Shown here one piece after another: positions 1-5,299 of a stretch of 5,299 nt of DNA. The stretch comes from Myxococcales bacterium (GTDB lineage: Bacteria > Myxococcota > Polyangia > Polyangiales > Polyangiaceae): contig JAGQIY010000742.1 in NCBI GenBank assembly GCA_020430865.1, forward strand, positions 1 to 5,299, given 5' to 3'. The notes beneath the pieces were generated by a model. That model saw only the letters and a program-made list of their open reading frames with translations, was not told the origin of the DNA and did no database searches. The first letter of the stretch is position 1; each line of letters begins with the position of its first letter. The position numbers and the translations under genes were made by a program.

Positions 1-69
1 GGCGCGCTCCTCGGTGCCCTGGCGGGCACCGCCGTGGGGGATCGAGGCGGTACGCAACCCGGTACGTAG
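1..69 (+). CDS. Possible 3' end of an upstream gene (glycine/alanine-rich tail)
   Basis: Reading frame 1 is open from the window edge to a TAG at 67-69 and gives 22 residues. They begin GALLGALAGTAVGD and end in a polar Gly/Thr/Gln/Pro tail. The small-residue spacing (G, A and L alternating) resembles the end of a glycine-zipper or membrane-helix segment, which is why this frame is preferred. The other two forward frames are also open here, to stops at about 110-120, but give Pro/Arg-rich peptides without recognisable character. Nothing can be said about function. If real, it ends 149 bases before the next gene and its last codons overlap the repeats at 48-71. The call rests only on composition over a very short stretch and could be chance. 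Confidence 0.33.
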   Translation, partial: GALLGALAGTAVGDRGGTQPGT

Positions 70-71
70 CC
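48..71. repeat. Two tandem 12-bp direct repeats (CGGTACG word)
   Basis: CGGTACGCAACC at 48-59 is followed directly by CGGTACGTAGCC at 60-71, with 10 of 12 bases identical. A third, weak CGGT start (CGGTCC) lies in the same 12-base register at 72-77. A further copy of CGGTACGTA lies on the opposite strand at 92-100. Tandem short repeats upstream of a gene for a DNA-binding protein suggest a binding site such as an operator or iteron-like element. That role is inference, and the array is very short. Confidence 0.5.
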
Positions 72-100
72 CGGTCCACCCGAGGGACCCATACGTACCG
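60..100. repeat. Inverted repeat with nested stem
   Basis: CGGTACGTA at 60-68 is the exact reverse complement of TACGTACCG at 92-100, a 9-bp arm pair separated by 23 bases. Inside it, GGTCC at 73-77 pairs with GGACC at 85-89 around a 7-base loop, so a two-part hairpin with a 4x2 internal bulge could form. There is no T-run after the right arm, so it does not look like a standard intrinsic terminator, although it lies directly after the possible stop at 67-69. It could be an operator dyad or a DNA-processing hairpin; the sequence alone does not decide. Confidence 0.5.
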
Positions 101-217
101 CCATCGCTGACCTAACCCTAGCTCGTAGAGCGCTCTAGCCATGCGTGCCGACTCGCCCGTGCACACTCCCAAGCATGTTCCATTGTCGACACGCGTTGCT
201 ACCATGGCGCGATCGAC
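70..217. other. Leader region ahead of the operon
   Basis: This non-coding stretch separates the possible upstream gene end from the operon. It holds the right arm of the inverted repeat (92-100) and the palindrome at 126-137. Two ATG codons at 141 and 145 open frames that run on as Ser/Arg-rich or Pro/Arg-rich peptides overlapping the confident gene, which is typical of out-of-frame reading of high-GC DNA. The operon promoter should lie here or further upstream, but no clear sigma70-type pair is visible; a weak -10-like TACCAT at 200-205 lacks a well-spaced -35. Confidence 0.5.
126..137. promoter_or_regulatory. Perfect 12-bp palindrome, candidate operator
   Basis: TAGAGCGCTCTA reads identically on both strands and lies 81 bases upstream of the first confident gene. 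A perfect dyad of this length in a leader region is a common form of binding site for a dimeric repressor. The natural candidates would be one of the winged-helix proteins encoded just downstream, which would make it autoregulatory, but this is inference. No convincing -35/-10 pair was found near it. A chance or unrelated palindrome remains possible. Confidence 0.4.
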
Positions 218-871
218 GTGGAGAGCGTCGACTCGCTCACCATGCTCACGGCTCGGGATCAGGACCTGCTCGAAACACTCGCGCTACGTGTCCGCGTCCT
301 TTCCATCGAGCAGGTCGCACGGCACTGGTGGCCTGATGCTGCGGACCCGGTTCGGCTCGCCCGGCGTCGGCTTCGAACACTCGAGTCCGGCGACTACGTC
401 AGGAAGCACACCTTCCTCGCGCACCCGATCCTCGAGATGCCCGCGCCGGTCTTCACCTGGCAGCCCGGACAGCCACCGCCGAACCCGGACGCGATCTCCT
501 ACGGCCTCACTTCGCGCTGGACCGCACCCAGTCGAAGAGTCTCGGTGATCGCCGCGACCCAGCGGACGAAGGGGATCGTCGGAGGCGGCATCGCTCAGCT
601 CTCGCCCCTCGGCCACGAGACCCACGACCTTCACGTCTCCGAGATCTTCGTCCGCTTGCGCGAGCGACAGCCCGAACTCGCCGAGCGGTGGCGCGGTGAG
701 GAGAGCTTCGCCAGGGCACGATCTGGCGAGAAGAGACCCGACGCCATGCTCGTCGATGGCGCAGGACAACCGGAGCTCGTCATCGAGTTCGCCGGGAAGT
801 ACTCCGCGGACCACGTCTGGTCCTTCCACGAAGACTGCGAAGCACGGGAGCTTCCGTACGAGCTGTGGTAG
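218..871 (+). CDS. Replic_Relax-like protein (winged helix plus nuclease-like fold)
   Basis: This 217-residue protein resembles the replication-relaxation family (Replic_Relax), found on plasmids and conjugative elements and often next to coupling-protein genes; its biochemistry is poorly defined. Residues about 8-65 form a winged-helix DNA-binding region: TARDQDLLETLALRVRVLS, then EQVARHWW and a basic recognition segment (RLARRRLRTLESG). Residues 133-145 carry a THDLHVSEIFV stretch matching the family's conserved His-Asp-Leu region. Residues 174-194 (PDAML, then VIEFAGK) look like the core of a nuclease-like fold, with D175, E190 and K194. The E-to-K spacing is ExxxK rather than ExK, so catalysis is doubtful. 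The protein ends at LPYELW. The GTG at 218 is the first start after an in-frame stop at 119-121; ATG at 242 is an alternative that keeps the whole domain. Neither has a strong ribosome site. Its last 7 bases overlap the next gene. Family assignment is from motif recall. Confidence 0.75.
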   Translation: MESVDSLTMLTARDQDLLETLALRVRVLSIEQVARHWWPDAADPVRLARRRLRTLESGDYVRKHTFLAHPILEMPAPVFTWQPGQPPPNPDAISYGLTSRWTAPSRRVSVIAATQRTKGIVGGGIAQLSPLGHETHDLHVSEIFVRLRERQPELAERWRGEESFARARSGEKRPDAMLVDGAGQPELVIEFAGKYSADHVWSFHEDCEARELPYELW

Positions 872-1581
872 CGAAACTCTCCGACGAGCAGCTGACGACC
901 CTCCGTCACATCCTGCGCTTCCGTCTGACGACCAGGTCGGCACTGAGGCGCATGGTGTTTCGCGACGACCCCGGGAACCTCGGCAACCATCTCAAGCGAC
1001 TCCGTGACCGTGGCTTGATCACGTCCGGGGACCTGGTCGCAGGGGGAAAGCACCGACGCTACTACTGCCTCACGCGACAAGGCCTCAGGCGGCTCGGTGA
1101 GCGCCCCGGCTCCTACCGGCCTCTCGGCGCATCTGCGATCGTCGACCGCTTCGCCATTCTCGAGTATTGCGCGCGCGACCCGCTACACCGCTCGAAGTAC
1201 CGCCCGCGGGAGTTCGTGACCGCGTTCGAGGAACTGTCTTTCAAGGGCGCCCAAACGGGGAACTACTACCTCGACCTGACAGACAACCAGCGCCGGATCG
1301 GTTGGATCCACGTTCACCGCTGTGCGAACGCGAGGCGCGATTACAGGCGACTCGTTCACAACGTGCTTGAGAAGCGCGCGCTGAGCCGTCACTGGAAGCA
1401 GGTCTTCGACGAGGGTCTGTTCGTGCTCGGCATCGTCGTCGCAGAACCGGCGCGTGCCGAGGAGCTGCGTCCCTTGCTTGAAGACTGGCCCGAGATCACC
1501 ACGCGCTTCGAGCTGGTGGACGATCTCCGCGACCTTCAAGGCCGCACGGACGCGAACGGGAAGGACGACGAGGATGAGTAG
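865..1581 (+). CDS. Second winged-helix protein, probably Replic_Relax-related
   Basis: This 238-residue protein begins with a clear winged helix. Residues about 6-30 (LSDEQLTTLRHILRFRLTT) form the first helices, 38-52 (NLGNHLKRLRDRGLIT) the recognition helix, and 61-77 (GKHRRYYCLTRQGLRRL) the wing and final helix, with the common YxLTxxG signature. Residues about 95-220 form an alpha/beta domain with a YYLDL strand (134-138), a GWIHVH strand (146-151) and a later FVLGIVVAE strand (186-194). This order resembles the nuclease-like half of the preceding protein's family, but no D...ExK set is visible, so it may be a non-catalytic relative. The C-terminus is acidic (DDEDE). GTG at 865 lies inside the end of the upstream gene (7-base overlap). 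The nearest purine-rich site, GGGAG at 846-850, is 14 bases away, so translation probably depends on coupling. A DNA-binding partner of the upstream protein or an operon regulator are the main options. Confidence 0.65.
   Translation: MVAKLSDEQLTTLRHILRFRLTTRSALRRMVFRDDPGNLGNHLKRLRDRGLITSGDLVAGGKHRRYYCLTRQGLRRLGERPGSYRPLGASAIVDRFAILEYCARDPLHRSKYRPREFVTAFEELSFKGAQTGNYYLDLTDNQRRIGWIHVHRCANARRDYRRLVHNVLEKRALSRHWKQVFDEGLFVLGIVVAEPARAEELRPLLEDWPEITTRFELVDDLRDLQGRTDANGKDDEDE
1561..1565 (+). promoter_or_regulatory. Ribosome binding site deciding the coupling-protein start
   Basis: AAGGA lies 8 bases before the ATG at 1574, good spacing for a Shine-Dalgarno site. It supports this ATG over the upstream ATG at 1454 in the same frame. 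The extra 40 residues from 1454 would be Arg/Ser/Pro-rich and would lie wholly inside the upstream gene, as expected of out-of-frame reading. Confidence 0.65.
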
Positions 1582-4500
1582 CTTCTCCGGCCTCCCGTAC
1601 GAAACCGGTGTCGTTCCAAACGTCGAGACGACCCGCGACGCTCTCGACCGAAGCCGCATCCCGGCTCAGTACCTCGCGACTGGTCTGGACGAGCCGCTTC
1701 CACTTCGCTGGCGCGGATGGCAGTGGCGCTGGTGGCACTTCACTTGGCCGATCCTGGTGATGCTCGTTGCCGTCCGCGTTGCTGTTCCGATGCTTGCCTC
1801 GGTTCGGTGGGGAGCTTTCTTCGGAGAGCTCGGCGGCAGCTTGAGGACCACGCTCGTCATCCTTGTCCTCACCGTTTCACCGTGGCTCATCCAGTGGGGC
1901 ATCCGCCTCTGGCGATGGATGAGAAGCTCCCTGCAGAGCACGATCCCGTGGTGGCTGCTCCCAGCGGTTGCCCTCGTCTTGGCACCGACGCCGCTTTCGT
2001 CCATCGGCCTGCTCGCGCTCGCGTTCCTCTTCACGGCACGCCTCTGCACCGAAGCCCTCACGCACACCATCGGCTGGCTGCGAGCGAAAGCCCGTGCGAC
2101 AGACCGGTCTGAGGACGAGATTCTCGACCTCTGGAGGCAGCCGAACCTGCGCGGGCCGCTGCGAGGCACTTGGCGCGCGCTACGCCGTCCCGCAGCGACA
2201 CCAGGTGCAGTTCCGAGTAGCGAGGTTGCCGAGCGGAAGAACTACAACCGAGGCTTCTACCTTCTTCCGCTCCTTCTCGTGGTGGGAGCCGCGTTGATCG
2301 CGCTCTCCTCGAGCTTCGTTCGAGGTGGCGTGCTTGCCGTCCTCGCCATCTTCCTGTCACTCGCCGTCTACGCCTGGCTGAATCTCGACCAGTACCGACG
2401 GACTCATCAGCTCACCTGGCGCTACGTCCGGACATCACTCCGTCACGCGCGAGATTCCTGGGTCAACTACAACTGGGACGAAGAGAAGCGTCTCGGTGCC
2501 TGGGAGAGTCCAGTCGCCAGATCACTCGAGCGCTGCGACCGCACTGTCTTTCCCTTCCGCTTCTTCGCCGCGGCGGTCCTGCTCACGGTCTCCTACTTCC
2601 CGCTGGTGCCCTTCGTTGTCGGCGACTCCTACCTCGACCGAACGCAGCTGGCGTACGCCGCAACGATGGGGGAGAAGACAGCGAAGCAGGTCGACAAGGA
2701 ACTCGTCCCGACCGTTTACGAGGGGCTGCGCGCACGAGGCATCAATCCGGATCTCGAACTCTCGAACAAGGTCTTGGAGGACGCCCGCAAGGGTGTTCGG
2801 GACGCGGCGATCGAGACGTGGACCATCTCTCACCGAACCAGCCAGGAAGGGTGGGGGAAGCTCTCCCTCCTCTCCGTCTACTACGACGCTGCGAACTGGC
2901 ACGTCGGCCTCCTGGCGGTGCTGCTCGGCGTCTTCGCGTCCATTCTTCTCCCCGGCCTACTCTTCGAGACCGCGCTCGTGGCGCTCGTCGGCCGTGCAGT
3001 CCTACACCACACGCGGCGCTGGGAACTCGTTCGAGAGACCATCGGCAAGACCGGCGAGACGGAGTGGGACCAGATCCAGGCGGCCGCCGCACGTGACGCA
3101 GCCGACCTGAAGCGCGACCACGTTCTTCTCGGACGCCGCGTCGAGACTGGCGAGCAGCGCTGGGTGCACCGTGAAACGATCCACCACCACGTTCACATCG
3201 CGGGCTCGACCGGCGCTGGCAAGACAGGACGGGTCCTCACCCCGTTCATCCATCAGCTCACGGACGGCGAATCAAGCGTTCTGGTCTTTGATCTGAAGGG
3301 TGACCAAGCCCTCTTCGAACAGGCTCGCCTCTCCGCCGAGCGCGCGAACCTGAGTTTCCGCTGGTTCACGACGGAGCCCAACAAGTCGACGTTCGCGTTC
3401 AACCCGCTCAACCAGTCACACCTGCGGTCGTTCCCCGGCCTCTCGCTCGCCACGATCTACACAAGTGCACTCGGACTCGACTACGGACCCGGCTACGGCA
3501 AGTCTCACTTCAGCGAGCAGCACCTGAGCCTTCTCTTCACGCTCCTCACCGAGGCCAAGACACCTATCCGGAGCTTCCGAGACCTCGATGTCGAGTTCCG
3601 ACAGAGGATGGATTCGGAGGCCGTTCGAAGTGGACGACGGTCGAAGCGTCCAAGTGAGCGGATCTTCCGCACACCGAAGCAGCAGGAGCACGCCATGGAC
3701 CTTGAGAGCAAGGTCCGCAGGCTCTCGAGCCTCGATGCGTTCAACGTGAGGCCGGGCGTCACGTTCGAAGGCCTGGCCTCGAAGAAGCTCGATTCCCTGA
3801 ACTGCCACGCCATCGACATGGCGGATGTCGTGCGCTTTCCGCAGGTCCTCTACTTCCATCTTCCATCGACTCTCTCGAGCACGGTTGACCGCGAGGTCGG
3901 GCGCCTTGCGCTGTTCTCGCTGCTCACCGCTGCGCAGGTTACGCACCCCGCCGAGCGTCGACGAACCTACGTCCTCATCGACGAGTTTCAGGAGCTCGTC
4001 ACGTCGGACCTGAGGAAGTTCTTCGACCAAGCCAGGAACAAGCGCATCGCCATCGTCGCCGCGAACCAATCGGACTCGCAACTCGATTCAGCCGACCGCT
4101 TCGTGCGTCGCTCAATTTCCGACAACGTGGCTCTACGCATCGACTTCACGGCCAACGATGTGCAGACGAGGCGCGACCTGATCGATTCCTCCGGTGAAGC
4201 ACTCTTCACGCTCCACTCGACCTCTGTCAGTAGCTCCGAATCGTCCGGACCCAATGGCCCGAGCTACACGCATGGGCAGACGGAGACGCTGAATCAGCAG
4301 ATCGGACCGCGCTACCGCGCCAACGACATCGCTGCCATGAGTGCAGAAGATGGGCGCTGCCAGGTTTGGGAGAAGCAGAACCGCGGCCAGGGCCAGTACC
4401 GCGGCCTCCCAGACCATGTCGACGCCTACTTCCACATCACCAAGGTGGAGTTCGAAGAGCGCGACCGGACACCGTGGCCGGGCGAGTACGACCATCCAGG

Positions 4501-4687
4501 TGCATTCATCCCCACGGGAGCGGTGCCGGAAGCGACTCAGCTCGACGACGAGCACCAAGAGGAGCCACCGGCGCCCGAACAGCAGAAGCTTCCCTTCGTT
4601 CCTCCGGAGTCGAAGGAGACTCCCAAGCGCAGATCGATCGCCGAGAAACTCAAAGACACTCTCCCACCGGACCGAATCGAACCATGA
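1574..4687 (+). CDS. Multi-pass VirD4/TraG-like type IV coupling ATPase
   Basis: This 1037-residue membrane ATPase should bring DNA or DNA-protein substrate to a type IV secretion channel and pump it. Hydrophobic segments lie at about 58-77, 90-110, 126-157 (one or two helices), 228-247, 251-268, 328-349 and 443-473 (one or two). A polar loop of about 90 residues separates the last two. Walker A is GSTGAGKT (544-551), followed by VLVFDLKGD (569-577), equivalent to the VirD4 DPKGE region. Residues about 630-735 suit the helical domain of coupling proteins and include basic RSGRRSKR (685-692). Walker B is VLIDEFQEL (800-808, D803/E804), then AANQS (829-833) with the sensor Gln. A Ser-rich linker (882-891) leads to QQIGPRYRANDIAAM, the usual TraG/TraD C-terminal pattern. 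The tail after about 965 is Pro- and acid-rich. ATG at 1574 overlaps the upstream stop by 8 bases, with AAGGA at 1561-1565. Coupling-protein identity is firm; cognate channel and substrate are unknown. Classical VirD4 has only two N-terminal helices. Confidence 0.9.
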   Translation: MSSFSGLPYETGVVPNVETTRDALDRSRIPAQYLATGLDEPLPLRWRGWQWRWWHFTWPILVMLVAVRVAVPMLASVRWGAFFGELGGSLRTTLVILVLTVSPWLIQWGIRLWRWMRSSLQSTIPWWLLPAVALVLAPTPLSSIGLLALAFLFTARLCTEALTHTIGWLRAKARATDRSEDEILDLWRQPNLRGPLRGTWRALRRPAATPGAVPSSEVAERKNYNRGFYLLPLLLVVGAALIALSSSFVRGGVLAVLAIFLSLAVYAWLNLDQYRRTHQLTWRYVRTSLRHARDSWVNYNWDEEKRLGAWESPVARSLERCDRTVFPFRFFAAAVLLTVSYFPLVPFVVGDSYLDRTQLAYAATMGEKTAKQVDKELVPTVYEGLRARGINPDLELSNKVLEDARKGVRDAAIETWTISHRTSQEGWGKLSLLSVYYDAANWHVGLLAVLLGVFASILLPGLLFETALVALVGRAVLHHTRRWELVRETIGKTGETEWDQIQAAAARDAADLKRDHVLLGRRVETGEQRWVHRETIHHHVHIAGSTGAGKTGRVLTPFIHQLTDGESSVLVFDLKGDQALFEQARLSAERANLSFRWFTTEPNKSTFAFNPLNQSHLRSFPGLSLATIYTSALGLDYGPGYGKSHFSEQHLSLLFTLLTEAKTPIRSFRDLDVEFRQRMDSEAVRSGRRSKRPSERIFRTPKQQEHAMDLESKVRRLSSLDAFNVRPGVTFEGLASKKLDSLNCHAIDMADVVRFPQVLYFHLPSTLSSTVDREVGRLALFSLLTAAQVTHPAERRRTYVLIDEFQELVTSDLRKFFDQARNKRIAIVAANQSDSQLDSADRFVRRSISDNVALRIDFTANDVQTRRDLIDSSGEALFTLHSTSVSSSESSGPNGPSYTHGQTETLNQQIGPRYRANDIAAMSAEDGRCQVWEKQNRGQGQYRGLPDHVDAYFHITKVEFEERDRTPWPGEYDHPGAFIPTGAVPEATQLDDEHQEEPPAPEQQKLPFVPPESKETPKRRSIAEKLKDTLPPDRIEP

Positions 4688-5299
4688 CCTACACACTCCC
4701 CGAGATCGCCGAACCACTTTCCCCCGAACAGCAGGTCCTTGAGCTACAGCGCCTCTTGGCTGCGGTCCTTGGGTGTGACAAGAGCCTCGCTTCCATGAAG
4801 GACGCGGGGTATCGCATCACAGAGGCGAGCAAGCGGGGTCTGTTCCCCTCGGTTGAGGGTGGCAGGGTTGGTTTCTCGTGCGGCGTGGCTCACGGCCTCG
4901 AGTTTCGCCAGGGCCAGCTCAAGGATGGGGCACCCATCACGCGCACCGATCTCGAGAAGGCCCAGAGGTGGTTCCGCCTGGCGATCAACGACGCTCTCGA
5001 GAAGGTCTCACCTGACATCCGCGCACAAGCGCTCGCAAACCCGGAGCACGTGCTCGCGAGCACCCAGCCACTTGCCGCCATCGACGCCATCACCGACCCA
5101 GAGGCCAAGGCCAAGGCGCTTCTGAACCGTGTCCACGCGGTCCTCTGGAAGCTCGACCGGGGCGCTGCTCCGTACGCGCCGGAGGCTGGTCACATCACGC
5201 CGACGCTCCGCCAGCGCATCGAGCGCCACGCGTCAGCCGTCCCCGGCATGAACAGCACCACCGTCCTTGAGGCGCTCGCAGCACTCGAGGAGCGCATCA
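4684..5299 (+). CDS. Unrecognised soluble protein, 3' end beyond the window
   Basis: An open frame starts at ATG 4684, which shares ATGA with the coupling-protein stop (4-base overlap), and stays open for 205 codons to the edge. The overlap, the absence of stops and normal high-GC codon use make it a real gene; no strong Shine-Dalgarno is present, so it probably relies on coupled translation. The product has no signal peptide or membrane segment and looks mostly helical: helices around 14-30 (SPEQQVLELQRLLAAVLG), 88-108, 138-158 (PEAKAKALLNRVHAVLWKLD) and 173-185. A glycine-rich stretch (58-71, GGRVGFSCGVAHG) interrupts them. I do not recognise the family. Position directly after a coupling-protein gene suggests an accessory protein, adaptor or substrate of the transfer system, which is inference from neighbourhood only. 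The missing C-terminus may hold the diagnostic domain. Confidence 0.8.
   Translation, partial: MTYTLPEIAEPLSPEQQVLELQRLLAAVLGCDKSLASMKDAGYRITEASKRGLFPSVEGGRVGFSCGVAHGLEFRQGQLKDGAPITRTDLEKAQRWFRLAINDALEKVSPDIRAQALANPEHVLASTQPLAAIDAITDPEAKAKALLNRVHAVLWKLDRGAAPYAPEAGHITPTLRQRIERHASAVPGMNSTTVLEALAALEERI

Noticed and set aside
60..100. Intrinsic terminator after the possible upstream gene
   Set aside because: The hairpin has a bulged stem and no T-run follows it, so it is recorded as an inverted repeat only.
183..205. Sigma70-like promoter formed by TTGTCG and TACCAT
   Set aside because: The spacing is only 11 bases and the -10 match is weak.
141..548. Open frame of 135 codons starting at ATG 141
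   Set aside because: The product is Ser/Arg/Pro-rich low-complexity sequence and overlaps the Replic_Relax-like gene in another frame, as expected for a shadow in high-GC DNA.
284..943. 219-codon open frame on the minus strand
   Set aside because: It lies antisense to the first two genes, has no recognisable domain and has the Arg/Gly/Ser-rich composition of a complementary-strand shadow.
1454..1573. Upstream in-frame ATG that would lengthen the coupling protein by 40 residues
   Set aside because: The added residues are Arg/Ser/Pro-rich, lie wholly within the upstream gene in another frame, and the ATG at 1574 has an AAGGA site 8 bases away.
2496..3110. 204-codon + strand frame inside the coupling-protein gene
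   Set aside because: It is a Ser/Arg/Pro-rich out-of-frame reading of the membrane and linker region, which itself codes for a sensible protein.
3416..4081. 221-codon open frame on the minus strand
   Set aside because: It is antisense to the conserved ATPase domain of the coupling protein, and the + strand there carries unmistakable motifs.
1..5299. CRISPR array, tRNA, rRNA or insertion sequence
   Set aside because: No regularly spaced repeats, no cloverleaf or ribosomal signatures and no transposase or terminal inverted repeats were seen.

Overview
The window looks like a piece of a conjugative or mobilisable element, or its chromosomal remnant, from a high-GC bacterium. Codon third positions are mostly G or C. 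Genes are packed on the + strand with overlapping stops and starts, and GTG is used as a start. The lineage cannot be fixed from this window: an actinobacterium, a myxobacterium-like organism or a planctomycete would all fit.

Layout: positions 1-69 may be the last 22 codons of an upstream gene with a glycine/alanine-rich end, a weak call. Positions 48-217 hold a compact non-coding stretch with a repeated CGGTACG(C/T)A word in direct and inverted orientation and a perfect 12-bp palindrome, which are candidate operator or DNA-processing sites. Four overlapping + strand genes follow: (1) 218-871, a Replic_Relax-like protein (winged helix plus nuclease-like fold); (2) 865-1581, a second winged-helix protein of probably related architecture; (3) 1574-4687, a 1037-residue membrane-anchored VirD4/TraG-like coupling ATPase with Walker A, Walker B and the C-terminal region typical of type IV coupling proteins; (4) 4684-5299, a soluble, unrecognised protein cut by the window edge. 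The overlaps are 7, 8 and 4 bases, so the four genes are very probably one translationally coupled operon.

How they may work together (inference): the two winged-helix proteins would recognise or process DNA, and the coupling ATPase would pump it, or DNA-bound protein, across the membrane. The fourth gene could be an adaptor, accessory factor or substrate. No relaxase, mating-channel gene (VirB4, VirB6 and so on), integrase or replication initiator is visible here, so the completeness of the transfer system cannot be judged.

The most unusual item is the coupling protein. Its N-terminal half has about six to eight hydrophobic segments and a long loop before the Walker A motif at residue 544, whereas classical VirD4 proteins have two membrane helices and reach Walker A within the first 130-220 residues. 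With the paired Replic_Relax-like genes and the unknown fourth gene, this is the best candidate for a poorly described DNA-transfer module.
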